DNA of 64,000 nt from JAVBMU01 sp031552185 (GCA_031552185.1 JAVBMU010000007.1:17485-81484); one strand, 5' to 3'; positions 50,179 through 60,564 are shown, counted from the stretch's first letter. A program made the numbers and translations. The notes: generated by a model from the sequence alone, not told the origin.

Positions 50179-50529
50179 TCAGTTCTCGCAGGCGATCCCG
50201 TCGCCGTCCGGGTCGAGTTTTGAGCGGTAGCCGGGATGAGCGCGCTCGTTCCGAGCGGCCTCGGCGGCTGCCGTCTCCTTCGCGGCGCGAGCGGCCTCCT
50301 CGGCGGCCAGCTCTTCGTCGGTCTTGTCGCTGGCCTGTTCCGAGTTTCCCGGCTGTCGGCAGCGGTGACGGAGTCCCGCGTCTTCGAGGGTCGCGCGCGC
50401 CTGGTGTAACGCCACGCCGACGGTGTCCCGCGCAGGCGCAGGCGTCGTCACGGCAGCGCTCGTGGGTGGTGACTCCGGGTCGATGCCGGCGCACCCGGCA
50501 GCCCCGAGCGAAACCGTAAGAACAATCAT
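50179..50529 (-). CDS. Lipoprotein with Excalibur calcium-binding motif
   Basis: A 116-residue protein: short signal peptide with a lipobox-like AAGC, a Pro/Thr/Ala-rich spacer, an Ala/Glu coiled segment (ELAAEEAARAAKETAAAEA) and a C-terminal Excalibur domain ending LDPDGDGIACEN, which has the DxDxDG-xx-CE pattern. The domain is extracellular in known proteins and probably binds calcium. ATG 50529 is favoured; there is no good ribosome binding site and longer readings run into the tRNA-Leu. Confidence 0.78.
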   Translation of the reverse strand: MIVLTVSLGAAGCAGIDPESPPTSAAVTTPAPARDTVGVALHQARATLEDAGLRHRCRQPGNSEQASDKTDEELAAEEAARAAKETAAAEAARNERAHPGYRSKLDPDGDGIACEN

Positions 50530-50593
50530 GACGATAGGGACATGGGGACGCCGCTCCCGAATGGTCCGCTGAGTCAACGTGCTGGTCAGAGAG

Positions 50594-50677
50594 TGCGCGA
50601 GGCGGGACTCGAACCCGCACATCCATCAGGACACCAGGACCTAAACCTGGCGCGGCTGCCAATTTCGCCACTCGCGC
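50594..50677 (-). tRNA. tRNA-Leu (UAG)
   Basis: An 84-base class II tRNA with acceptor stem GCGCGAG/CTCGCGC, anticodon stem CCAGG/CCTGG around TTTAGGT (anticodon TAG), a long variable arm and T-arm GCGGGTTCGAGTCCCGC. CCA is not encoded. Confidence 0.95.
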
Positions 50678-50747
50678 GCGCCGCCCAGTCTAGGCGTGTT
50701 CGGCCTGCCCACGTTGCCGTCGGGCAGACCGGCTCGGGCGGGCCCGC

Positions 50748-51221
<474 letters not shown>

Positions 51222-51318
51222 GGTCACCTCGGGTCGGTGGGGGCTGCCGACCGACGTGGTGCGCCGGCGGCGCGCCACGGGCAGACATTGAGCCTAACGA
51301 CCCGAGTAGCGTGGTGGC

Positions 51319-51669
51319 GTGAGCAACGCGACGTCCGGCGGTCCGATCGCGCCGGCGACCCTTCCGATCCGAATGCTGCATGACCGGCTGCTCGTCGACC
51401 CCGAGCGGGACGGAAGCGAGCGAACGTCGTCGGGGGGCCTGGTGATTCCGGCGACGGCCGTCGGACCCAAGCGGCTCGCCTGGGCGATCGTCGTGGCCGC
51501 GGGCGAGCATGTGCGGCAGGTCACGGTCGGGAACCGGGTGCTCTTCGACCCCGACGAGCGCGCCGAGGTGGACCTGGCCGGCACCAGCTACGTCCTGCTG
51601 CGCGAGCGGGACGTGCACGCCGTGTACGAGTCGGGCACCGACGGCACCGGCCCTGGCTTGTACTTGTGA
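51319..51669 (+). CDS. GroES-like (Cpn10-fold) protein
   Basis: A 116-residue protein with the Cpn10 pattern: IRMLHDRLLVDPERDGSERTSSGGLVIP in place of the GroES start and mobile loop, WAIVVAAGEHV, and VGNRVLFDPDERAEVDLAGTSYVLLRERDVHAV. It is not next to groEL and differs from housekeeping GroES, so its chaperonin role is uncertain. A -10 TAGCGT ends 6 bases before GTG 51319, suggesting a leaderless message. Confidence 0.85.
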   Translation: MSNATSGGPIAPATLPIRMLHDRLLVDPERDGSERTSSGGLVIPATAVGPKRLAWAIVVAAGEHVRQVTVGNRVLFDPDERAEVDLAGTSYVLLRERDVHAVYESGTDGTGPGLYL

Positions 51670-51943
51670 CGGCTCCGGGCCGGCGAGGCGTCGACGGCGA
51701 AGCCTTCCCGTGAGACTGGCCGACCACGCGCTCGGCCTCGCCCGGCAAGCCGATAGCCTGCATGGATTTCTCCGTACCGGCCGGTGGTGCGCCATCAGGA
51801 ACTCGAGCCCCCAACCCGCTTGTTAACGGTTTCCAGAAGGGGCGTTCTGGCCGAAGCTGGGCGCCGTAACGGCACGCTCCCGGTCGGGTGTGTGCCGTTC
51901 GCGGGGTGCTGGCTTCGCGGGGCGGGCAGCGGGCCGTCGGAGC
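51670..51943. other. Left flank of the CRISPR array
   Basis: No gene is supported. It holds the decayed tRNA-Lys fragment (51785-51826) and a longer stretch of similarity, starting about 51755, to the sequence 3' of the intact tRNA at 55607-55638. Confidence 0.6.
51785..51826 (-). pseudogene. Decayed 3' fragment of tRNA-Lys (att-like repeat)
   Basis: This 42-base stretch matches the 3' part of the tRNA-Lys at 55639-55714: encoded CCA, acceptor arm GGTGCGCCATC, T-arm (with changes) and part of the anticodon arm. It then diverges and lacks the 5' half. Homology continues outward past the CCA end (CCGTAC-GGCCGGTGG). It marks the left boundary of a 3.85-kb segment containing the CRISPR array. 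Confidence 0.82.
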
Positions 51944-54900
51944 GGATCATCCCGCATGCGCGGGGAGCATGCGACGTGGCACAGACTCACGCGCGACGTG
52001 GCGGGATCATCCCCGCATGCGCGGGGAGCATCACGATCAGGAACCGACCAACGGGGACCTGCCAGGATCATCCCCGCATGCGCGGGGAGCATCAGGGGAC
52101 CGACATCGACCACCAGGACGGACGCGGATCATCCCCGCATGCGCGGGGAGCATCACGATCAGGAACCGACCAACGGGGACCTGCCAGGATCATCCCCGCA
52201 TGCGCGGGGAGCATCGTGCCCCTGGTCCGCGGCGCGCTGCGGATGGGGGATCATCCCCGCATGCGCGGGGAGCATCAGGGGACCGACATCGACCACCAGG
52301 ACGGACGCGGATCATCCCCGCATGCGCGGGGAGCATTGCGAGACGTTCGGGCTCATGCCGGGCCAGGCGGGATCATCCCCGCATGCGCGGGGAGCATGCC
52401 GGTTCCAGACCGGTGCTGATCACGACACGCGGATCATCCCCGCATGCGCGGGGAGCATTCACCCGACCCGCCGGTCTCGTCGATGACGGTCGGATCATCC
52501 CCGCATGCGCGGGGAGCATGTCGCCGAGTCCGTGACAGCGGACTCGGCGGCGCGGATCATCCCCGCATGCGCGGGGAGCATGATGACGCCGGTACCCCGG
52601 TCATCGAATCCCGCGGATCATCCCCGCATGCGCGGGGAGCATTCCGACGGTGCCTCCGGACGCGAGAGCCATGGAGGATCATCCCCGCATGCGCGGGGAG
52701 CATTACACCAAGGACCGGGTGCTGACCGGCGACAAGGGATCATCCCCGCATGCGCGGGGAGCATACGGTGCTGTGCACCCCCGCCCAGTCCAGCACGGGA
52801 TCATCCCCGCATGCGCGGGGAGCATAACCTGCGGTTGAGGGGCCTGCTTGTCAACGCGGGATCATCCCCGCATGCGCGGGGAGCATACGAGACACGCCAA
52901 GCTCGGCCGCCATCTCCGCGGATCATCCCCGCATGCGCGGGGAGCATGTCTGGCGGTTCGCCGCTGAGGACGTCGCGGCGGGATCATCCCCGCATGCGCG
53001 GGGAGCATTGGCCCCCGGTCGTCCGGGACGAAGGCGTGAGCGGATCATCCCCGCATGCGCGGGGAGCATAAGGTCACCGACACGGTCGGATGCTTGGGGG
53101 CAGGATCATCCCCGCATGCGCGGGGAGCATACGACCGGGACTGAGGACGCCGGGATCAACAAAGGATCATCCCCGCATGCGCGGGGAGCATGGCTACGCC
53201 GACGACGCCGACGTGACCGGCGGGGAATCATCCCCGCATGCGCGGGGAGCATGCCGGGCCGGTCAGTGTCCACGTCCCGGCCGAGGGATCATCCCCGCAT
53301 GCGCGGGGAGCATGGCAGTTTCAACGCTGCCAGGCACTACGCGATCGGATCATCCCCGCATGCGCGGGGAGCATTTTCTGCCGCAGTCGTCGACCGAGTA
53401 CACGATGGGATCATCCCCGCATGCGCGGGGAGCATCGACGCAGCCGACCAGCTCGTCCTCGCGAACAGGGATCATCCCCGCATGCGCGGGGAGCATGAAT
53501 CGGTGTATTTCAGTCAGGCGCCCCATATGGGATCATCCCCGCATGCGCGGGGAGCATCGCTGCGGCCGGACCCGTGGCAGGTGGCGTACAGGATCATCCC
53601 CGCAGGCGCGGGGAGCATACGGCCCGCCACTGAAGCATCGTCGCCGGATCCGGATCATCCCCGCATGCGCGGGGAGCATGAGGTCGATGTCCGAACGGCG
53701 CAAGGCCACGCGGGATCATCCCCGCATGCGCGGGGAGGATCCGGCGCTCTCGCGGGCGCTGGACTTCGGAACCGGATCATCCCCGCATGCGCGGGGAGCA
53801 TCGCAGGCCTCACGCGCCCTGCGAGGGATTCCGGGATCATCCCCGCATGCGCGGGGAGCATGACGGCGGCGCAGCCGACGCTGACGTGCAAAAAGGATCA
53901 TCCCCGCATGCGCGGGGAGCATGCGGCGAGCGAGCTGTCCCAGTCCTGGCGGGGGGGGGGATCATCCCCGCATGCGCGGGGAGCATGTACGGCCGGTGGG
54001 TTCGGGCGGAAACCGGTTCGGATCATCCCCGCATGCGCGGGGAGCATGCCGGGTACTCCGCCGACGATCTCGCCGTCGTGGGATCATCCCCGCATGCGCG
54101 GGGAGCATGAAGTGGATCATCGTGCCTCCGCCGCCGCGTCGGGATCATCCCCGCATGCGCGGGGAGCATTCCCTGGTCAGGGGTCCACACGTCCCCGACC
54201 GGGGATCATCCCCGCATGCGCGGGGAGCATGGTCGTGAGTCGACGGTGACGGCGAAGGTGGAGGGATCATCCCCGCATGCGCGGGGAGCATTTGATCGCC
54301 GGGACGTGGGGCCAGGCCGAGGCGGGATCATCCCCGCATGCGCGGGGAGCATGCCCGGTATGCGCCCAACGCCAGCGTCGCGGTCGGATCATCCCCGCAT
54401 GCGCGGGGAGCATACATGCGCTGACCGGACCCGCATTTTTCCGTCCGGATCATCCCCGCATGCGCGGGGAGCATGGTCAGGTCCCGCAGCGCCTGGACGG
54501 CCTGCCAGGATCATCCCCGCATGCGCGGGGAGCATATCGCCGGTGAACTCCGGCCCTGGTACTTCGAGGGATCATCCCCGCATGCGCGGGGAGCATCGGC
54601 GCGGCACCGCGACACCCACCGACCTGACCGGATCATCCCCGCATGCGCGGGGAGCATTCCTGGTTCAGGGCGACCAGGACGGAACATCCCGGATCATCCC
54701 CGCATGCGCGGGGAGCATCCGGCAGCGTTCGTGCTCGGCTTCTGCGAGACGGGATCATCCCCGCATGCGCGGGGAGCATGGGTCGAATTGACCCGCCCGG
54801 CGCCGGCACTCGGGATCATCCCCGCATGCGCGGGGAGCATTGCGACCCGGACCGTAGCCGGTCCGGGCAGTCCGGATCATCCCCGCATGCGCGGGGAGCA

Positions 54901-55267
54901 TCGGGTCACCGCGGGCACCCTCGGCTATCTGCGTGGATCATCCCCGCATGCGCGGGGAGCATACGAACCAGACGGGTGGTCATCGGTCGGTTCCGGGATC
55001 ATCCCCGCATGCGCGGGGAGCATCAGGCCCGGTTCGAGCACGGGGCGTTGCTGTTCGGATCATCCCCGCATGCGCGGGGAGCATTTCGGACGCTCGTTTG
55101 ATGGGATCGACTACCGAGGATCATCCCCGCATGCGCGGGGAGCATGGTCAGGTTGCTCATCTCGCACCCGGCCCGAACGGATCATCCCCGCATGCGCGGG
55201 GAGCATCTCGCGTACCTGTATGGGGTCCCGCAGCTGCAGGGATCATCCCCGCATGCGCGGGGAGCAT
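51944..55267 (-). CRISPR. Orphan type I-E-like CRISPR array, 55 repeats and 54 spacers
   Basis: The 28-base repeat begins GGATCATCCCCGCATGCG and ends CGGGGAGCAT on the plus strand. Its reverse complement starts ATGCTCCCCGCGCATGCG and ends GGGGATGATCC, the form usual for actinobacterial type I-E arrays, so transcription is expected on the minus strand. Period is 61 bases; spacers are 33 bases except one each of 34 (52520-52553), 32 (53802-53833) and 36 (53923-53958). The left-most repeat (51944-51970) lacks one C and is the likely leader-distal end. Variants occur at 53225 (GAATCAT start), 53591 (GCAGGCG) and 53713 (AGGAT end). Spacers 2 and 4, and 3 and 6, are identical pairs. No cas gene lies in the window. 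Confidence 0.98.
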
Positions 55268-55638
55268 ACTTCCTGACCTGGGACGATACCGGCGTTAGCG
55301 GACTTTTAGCAACACTTTGCGCCCGGCGTCGGCGGCTGCCGGCACCGGGTTGCGGGATCTCCGGCTCGGGGTCGATCCACCGGGGTTGGCGGTTCTAGTC
55401 GGCCGCAAGGTCTTTAGGGTGACCAGCGGCTACGCGCGTTCGCACGTGGGTTCGCTGCGCTCCATGGCGGCGGTGCCGGACGCCTACGTTCGCCCCGGTG
55501 ACCAGGGCTGATCTCAGACCGTGGCGGGGATACCGACAGGGATCGGCACCGCCACCTCGGGGAGTCTTCGAGAATTGTGGAGCTCGCTCGCTCCCAGAGC
55601 ACGCCAAAGGCCTGCACGGATGCTTCCGTACAGGCCGG
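55268..55638 (-). promoter_or_regulatory. CRISPR leader region with a possible minus-strand promoter
   Basis: 371 bases without a supportable gene between the last repeat and the tRNA-Lys. On the minus strand TTGCTA (55312-55307) and TATCGT (55288-55283) are 18 bases apart and point into the array, with a predicted start within about 10 bases of the first repeat. The segment 55268-55330 is less GC-rich than its surroundings, as leaders often are. The remainder shows no cas gene. Confidence 0.5.
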
Positions 55639-55714
<76 letters not shown>

Positions 55715-55818
55715 GCGAGAAGAAACGATAGCGGCAGGCGGGCGTGTTGCCAAACCCGAATTGGTCGATCGCATGTGACCTGCGCGACATCGGCCCAGTT
55801 CAGCCGCCGGCCGCCCGC

Positions 55819-57081
55819 TCAGGCCAGGAGGGTCTCGCCGATGTAACCGCCCTCGGCACATCCGGGCGGGACGGCGAAGACCGCGGAGCCAATGGGTGTA
55901 GTCCAGGTGTTGAGGATGTCGAGTTCGTCGAGGCGCCGCTGGACGGGGACGAACTGGGTGGCGGGGTCGGCCTGGTAGGTCGTGAAGACAAGCCCGGAGT
56001 TCGAGGTCTGCCCGGCGGCCGGCGGCTCGTCGTAGTTGAAGCCCCGCCGGTAGAACCGCTCGCGGGGGGTGCGGTGGCGGGCGCGGCGCAGATGGGATTC
56101 GGTGGGGATAACGGGGAAACCGAGGCGATCGGTGGCGGCCAGGTCCGGTTCGTCCTCCTCGCGGGTCCCCGTGAGCGGCGCCCCGGTGTCCAGGCGCCGC
56201 CCGACGGCGCTTTCTCGGCCGATGCGATCGACCTCGTCCCAGGTTTCGAGGTGCATCGCGATCCGGCGGATGACGAGGCTCGTGCCACCGGTCAGCGGAC
56301 CTTCGGTGATCCAGACGAGGTCGTCGAAGTCTGCCGTGCCGAGCCGGGGGTTGGCGGTGCCGTCGACCTGACCGAACAGGTTCCGCATGGTCGTGCCGCG
56401 GGGCTCGATCCCATCCGCGCGGCGGAAGCCCGCCTGAACCCATCGCGGGCGGGCGAACGTCCGAGCGTCCTTGAGCAGCATGCGTTGCGCGTGGGCGACG
56501 GTGAGGGGATCATCGGCGGCCACCTCGATCAGCAGGTCCCCGCCCGACCACGCGGCCTGGAGCCGGTCGATCCGGAACGGGGGCAGCGCCGTCGGCCAGG
56601 CCCGCACGGCGCCGCCCACGATGTCGTGGACGCGCGGACCGAAGCCGAACGTCACGGTGAGGCGGGCAGGGTGCAGCGCGAGTTCGGGCTCGGTGTCCGC
56701 CAGCGCCCCGAGGCCGCGGGTGAGGCGCTCGGCGTCGGAGGTCAGCAGCCGCATGAGGCGGCGCAGGTCGGCGGCGGTGGTCGCCTCGGCGAGGTCGAGC
56801 GCGAGGTAGACCGAGTGCGCCTGCGGCACGACGCCCACGCCGGCCTGGTGCGCACCGTGGAACGGCACCACAGCGTCGCCGGTTGCGCCCGTCGGGTCGG
56901 AGCGGGGGGCGGGCGAGGTCTGGGCCGGGGCGGGTTCGCCCGCACCGCCGGCCCGAGTGATGACGCCGACGCCGAGGGCGACGGCGGCCCCCCACCCCGT
57001 GACCGCGCCCCCGAGGAGCGCCCGCCGGCTGGGTCCGCGCGCCGGGGGCTCGGCCGAGTCGGGTGGTGCGGGGTCGGGCAT
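55819..57081 (-). CDS. TAT-exported DyP-type heme peroxidase
   Basis: A 420-residue dye-decolorising peroxidase with an N-terminal TAT signal SRRALLGGAVTG (about 18-45). The DyP motif GQVDGTANPR (GXXDG, catalytic Asp) is at about 228-237, the distal heme pocket region GGTSLVIRRIAMHLETW has the conserved Arg, and a proximal His is expected in the SHLRRARHR stretch. Its stop-proximal partner upstream is a PCu(A)C copper chaperone overlapping by one base (TGATG), resembling the actinobacterial DtpA copper-trafficking locus more than the efeUOB iron operon, because efeU and efeO are absent. Confidence 0.92.
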   Translation of the reverse strand: MPDPAPPDSAEPPARGPSRRALLGGAVTGWGAAVALGVGVITRAGGAGEPAPAQTSPAPRSDPTGATGDAVVPFHGAHQAGVGVVPQAHSVYLALDLAEATTAADLRRLMRLLTSDAERLTRGLGALADTEPELALHPARLTVTFGFGPRVHDIVGGAVRAWPTALPPFRIDRLQAAWSGGDLLIEVAADDPLTVAHAQRMLLKDARTFARPRWVQAGFRRADGIEPRGTTMRNLFGQVDGTANPRLGTADFDDLVWITEGPLTGGTSLVIRRIAMHLETWDEVDRIGRESAVGRRLDTGAPLTGTREEDEPDLAATDRLGFPVIPTESHLRRARHRTPRERFYRRGFNYDEPPAAGQTSNSGLVFTTYQADPATQFVPVQRRLDELDILNTWTTPIGSAVFAVPPGCAEGGYIGETLLA

Positions 57082-57692
57082 CAGCCGCCCCCGCCCGCCC
57101 CGTGGGTTGCGCCGCCGGCGCCGTCCGATTCGCCCGCGTAGGTCTCGGCGGCGCCCGCGAAGTCCTTGGCCGGCGCGGTCAGCGTGACGGTGCGACCGCC
57201 CTCGAGCCGGAGCGCAATCTCGACGTCCTCGCCCGGCGCGATCGGCTTGGCAATGTCCATCAACATGAGATGGTTCGCCCCTGGCTCCAGCACGAACGAC
57301 CCGTGGGCCGGGACGGTGAACGCAGCCACCTGCCGCATTGCCATCGCGCCGGCGTCGCCGGGCACGGTTTCGTGGAGTTGCACCTGCCCGGCGGCCGGGC
57401 TGGCGGCGCCGACGATGAGGATGTCGGCATCGGTCCCGTTCTCGAGGATGCCGAAGGCGGCGGTCATGCCGGCGTCGGCGGCCTTGATCCACACATCGGT
57501 CGCGGCGAGTCCGGTTTCGCTGGTGGTCCCGGCCCCGGTTGAAGTCCCACCCGATGCCCCCGCCGAGTTGCGATCCTTGCCGGCGCCCCCGCCGCCGTCG
57601 GCCGAGCAGGCAGCCGAGGCGAGCAGCGCCACCAACGCAACCGTCAGGCATCGTGCGGCGCGCCGGACCCTCAATCTCCCCCTCGAATTCAC
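57081..57692 (-). CDS. PCu(A)C family copper chaperone lipoprotein
   Basis: A 203-residue exported protein with a signal peptide ending in a lipobox SAAC and a PCu(A)C domain (about 65-185). The copper ligand pattern is visible: LHETVPGDAGAMAMRQV (His and Met) followed about 20 residues later by HLMLMD (His-x-Met). GTG 57692 puts the signal peptide at the N-terminus. It would deliver Cu(I) outside the membrane, for oxidase assembly or for the neighbouring DyP peroxidase pathway. Confidence 0.88.
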   Translation of the reverse strand: MNSRGRLRVRRAARCLTVALVALLASAACSADGGGGAGKDRNSAGASGGTSTGAGTTSETGLAATDVWIKAADAGMTAAFGILENGTDADILIVGAASPAAGQVQLHETVPGDAGAMAMRQVAAFTVPAHGSFVLEPGANHLMLMDIAKPIAPGEDVEIALRLEGGRTVTLTAPAKDFAGAAETYAGESDGAGGATHGAGGGG

Positions 57693-57809
57693 CCCACAAG
57701 TCTCGCATTGCAGCCTGAATCCGGCTCGTCGGCGGGCCGGCGGGCGCGCCACGGGGGCCGAGGGGCTCGCTATGCTGTCCGCGTCGCGATCTCAGACGAA
57801 GAGGGCAGC

Positions 57810-59681
57810 ATGCCAAGCACGCCGCGGATCAGCGTGGTGATTCCGGTCTACAATACCGAGCACTACCTGCGCGAATGCCTGGACTCCGTGCTCGGGCAGA
57901 CGTTGACCGCCGACCAGTACGAGGTTATCGCGGTCGACGACGGTTCGACCGATTCCAGCCCGGCCATCCTGCGCGAGTACGCCGCCGAGTACCCCGGGTT
58001 GCGGGTGATCACGACGATGCGGTCGGGCACGGCTGCGGCCCCGCGCAACACGGGCATCGAGGCGGCTCGCGGCGATTATGTCTTCTTCGTGGATTCCGAC
58101 GACGCCATCGCCCTCGACACCCTCGAACGGTTACTCCGCGTCGCGGACGAGACGGGCTCCGACGTCGTCCTGCCCCGGATGGAGAACATGTCCGGGGGCA
58201 AGCGAAAGGTCGCGGAGACGGTCTTCCAGCGCGAGCGGCGGGCGGAGGATTTCGTCGAATCGCACGCCTTCCGCACGCTCGGCCCGACCAAGCTGTTCCG
58301 TCGCGCACTGCTCGAGGAGCATCAACTCAGGTTCTACGTCGGATACACCAACGGCGAGGACCTGCCGTTCGTGATGGGCGCCTACCTGCACGCCAACCAC
58401 ATCTCGGCGATCCGCGACAAGCCGTACTATTTCATTCGCACCCGGACCCGCACCCGGAACACCAGCCGGATGGGTCAGCCGCCGGCGGATGACCTGACCA
58501 AGAACCTGAACGTGATCGACGTCGTCGAGCGTCACACGGAGCCGGGGGAGCGGCGGGACACGCTGCTCGTGCGCTCGTTCCTGTATGGACCGGGGCTGAC
58601 CAAGTCGTTCGACGGCCGGTTCGCGGCGTTGCCGGAGCCGGAGCAACGGGCTCTGGTGGAGCGCGCGCGGGCCGGGGCCGAGCGGCTCTGGACCGAGCGT
58701 TTGCGGGCTGCGGCCGCTGCTCGGCCGTGGGTGCGCGCGGTGCTCGACGCCGTGTTCGCCGGCGACCTGGAGGACCTGCGCACCCTGTCCGCGCTGGCCA
58801 AGGCGAAGCGGCCGCTCCCGCTCGTCCCGGATCAGGCGACGGGCGTGTTCCGGTACCCGGGCGCGGGTGATCGGGCGACCGACCCGGTGCCGCTGCGGCT
58901 GGACTGCGCCCTGACCGGCATCGAGGTGACGGACGACGCAGTGGAGATTCGCTGGCGCGCGGCCGCGCCCGGCGTCGCGGCGACGCCGACGGCGGCCACG
59001 GTCCGGTGGCGGGTCCGGCGCCCGCCCGACGCCGAAGGCGACGAGATACCGGACGTTCGGGTCGCGGCGACGATCGCCGAGTTCGATCCGACGGGGCATA
59101 CGGCCCGGACCCGCGGGCACGCCCGAATCGAGGTGGCCGACTTTTCGCGCGCCGGCATTTGGGACGCCACGCTGGAATTGGCCTGGGGGTCGGTGGTCGC
59201 GACGGCGCGGCTCGGGGTTCGCGAGGAAGGCGCGGCCGACCTGCGGTCGGTCGACGTCGGCGTGCCGCCCGCCGCCATCGTCTTCTTCACTGAGTACGCC
59301 AACCTCTCGCTGGACGTCGGCTGCGTCGGTGATCACCCGGATCTGGTCCGGGGCCTGCGCGTGGTCAAGATCGTCCCACGCGGGATCAAGACGGCGTTGC
59401 TGCTCGAGGACAGCCAGGCGGATCGGGGCAGCCAGGCCCTCGTCATCCGGGCCCGGTGCCTCGGCAGGTGGTGGCGGTTCGATCGCGTCGCCCGGCCCAT
59501 TGCTACGACGGTCCTGCTGGCTCAGGTCCCCGTTCCTGCGCGGGTCCTGCGGGTCGAAACGGTGGAGGGCGCCCGGAGACGGGAGGTGCCGATCCGGCCC
59601 GACGCGGCCTGGTCGGGCGCGCGCAGGTCCGGTGCGCGCGGATCAGACCTGCCCGGGTCGGACGGGCGCGAGTCGGGGTAG
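57810..59681 (+). CDS. Family 2 glycosyltransferase with a long C-terminal extension
   Basis: A 623-residue protein. The N-terminal GT-A domain (about 5-220) has ISVVIPVYNTEHYLRECLDSV, VIAVDDGSTDSS and the metal-binding FVDSDDAI (DxD). The remaining 400 residues contain a helical part and, from about 370, Ig-like beta repeats (VTDDAVEIRWRAAAPGV, ARIEVADFSRAGIWDATLELAWG) as seen in teichoic acid or capsule glycosyltransferases of actinobacteria. GAGGGCAGC precedes ATG 57810 and a TATGCT box is at 57771-57776. Donor and acceptor sugars are unknown. Confidence 0.88.
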   Translation: MPSTPRISVVIPVYNTEHYLRECLDSVLGQTLTADQYEVIAVDDGSTDSSPAILREYAAEYPGLRVITTMRSGTAAAPRNTGIEAARGDYVFFVDSDDAIALDTLERLLRVADETGSDVVLPRMENMSGGKRKVAETVFQRERRAEDFVESHAFRTLGPTKLFRRALLEEHQLRFYVGYTNGEDLPFVMGAYLHANHISAIRDKPYYFIRTRTRTRNTSRMGQPPADDLTKNLNVIDVVERHTEPGERRDTLLVRSFLYGPGLTKSFDGRFAALPEPEQRALVERARAGAERLWTERLRAAAAARPWVRAVLDAVFAGDLEDLRTLSALAKAKRPLPLVPDQATGVFRYPGAGDRATDPVPLRLDCALTGIEVTDDAVEIRWRAAAPGVAATPTAATVRWRVRRPPDAEGDEIPDVRVAATIAEFDPTGHTARTRGHARIEVADFSRAGIWDATLELAWGSVVATARLGVREEGAADLRSVDVGVPPAAIVFFTEYANLSLDVGCVGDHPDLVRGLRVVKIVPRGIKTALLLEDSQADRGSQALVIRARCLGRWWRFDRVARPIATTVLLAQVPVPARVLRVETVEGARRREVPIRPDAAWSGARRSGARGSDLPGSDGRESG

Positions 59682-59714
59682 TTCGTCGGGGGCGCCGGCG
59701 CGAGCGAAGAAGGC

Positions 59715-59749
59715 GCGAGGCCCGGGGTCCCCACGATCCCGGGCCTCGC
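59715..59749. terminator. Bidirectional terminator hairpin
   Basis: Perfect 12-bp arms GCGAGGCCCGGG (59715-59726) and CCCGGGCCTCGC (59738-59749) lie between the convergent glycosyltransferase and SDR genes. Confidence 0.75.
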
Positions 59750-59802
59750 TCGTCGGTCCCGGCCGCCCCGACGTCCGACCGGCACCGACCGCGGTGGTCG
59801 GC

Positions 59803-60564
59803 CTAGACGGCCGACCAGCCGCCGTCCGAGTGGAGCACCGCGCCCGAGACGTTCGACGAGTCTGCGCTGAGCAGCCAGGTGATGGCGGCGGCAAGTTCGT
59901 CGGCCTGTGCCACGGGCGGGACGGTGGTCCCCATGATCGGCCCGAGTCGTTCCGCCGCGGCCTGCGACTTGAACGGGGCCTCGATGCTGGTCGCGACGCC
60001 GCCGGGGCAGACGGCGTTCACGCGGACGCCCTTGGGCGTGTAGAAGAACGCCGTGCTGCGGGTGAGTCCGATGACGGCGTGCTTGGAGGTCGTGTACGCG
60101 GTGCCGGCGGCGGAGCCGCGGGTGCCGGCCTCCGAGGCGACGTTGACGATCGCGCCGTGTCCGGCCTCCACCATGGCGGGCAGGACGGCCCGGGACAGGC
60201 GCATGACAGCGGTGAGGTTGACGGCCATCACCCGGTCCCAGGTCGCGTCGTCGACCTCGGCGGTGGGCAGGAAGCCGTCCATGATGCCGGCGACGTTGGC
60301 CAGCGCATCCACGCGGCCGCCGGCCGCGGCCATGATCCGGTCGATCACGGCGCCGTCGGACAGGTCGCCCGCGACGGTGACGAGCGCGTCGGTCGCGGCT
60401 TCGGCGGCGAAGTCCTCCAGCCGGTCGGTCAGGACGTCAACGGCAATCACCCGCGCGCCCTCGGCGAGCAGGCGGGTAGCCGTCGCTCGGCCGATCCCGG
60501 CGCCGGCGCCGGTAACGATGGCGGTCTGGTTGGCAAAACGACCTGCGATGGGTGGCGTGGGCAT
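59803..60564 (-). CDS. Short-chain dehydrogenase/reductase
   Basis: A 253-residue classical SDR with the cofactor motif TGAGAGIG, the NVAG motif, catalytic Ser in NVASEAG and the YTTSK active site (Tyr-x3-Lys), ending in the usual HSDGGWSA. ATG 60564 follows GGAG at the right distance; upstream codons lack support. The acidic residue after strand 2 (VIAVDVLTDRL) suggests NAD preference. The substrate is not evident. Confidence 0.92.
   Translation of the reverse strand: MPTPPIAGRFANQTAIVTGAGAGIGRATATRLLAEGARVIAVDVLTDRLEDFAAEAATDALVTVAGDLSDGAVIDRIMAAAGGRVDALANVAGIMDGFLPTAEVDDATWDRVMAVNLTAVMRLSRAVLPAMVEAGHGAIVNVASEAGTRGSAAGTAYTTSKHAVIGLTRSTAFFYTPKGVRVNAVCPGGVATSIEAPFKSQAAAERLGPIMGTTVPPVAQADELAAAITWLLSADSSNVSGAVLHSDGGWSAV

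Noticed and set aside
52032..52247. Spacers matching genes inside this window
   Set aside because: A visual comparison of the duplicated spacers with nearby genes showed no self-match; a full search was not possible by eye.
51784..55298. Long open frames across the CRISPR array with repeated peptides such as GSSPHARGA and DHPRMRGEH
   Set aside because: They arise because the 28-base repeat is open in every plus-strand frame and the 61-base period rotates frames. They have no start signals and are classic false proteins of CRISPR arrays.
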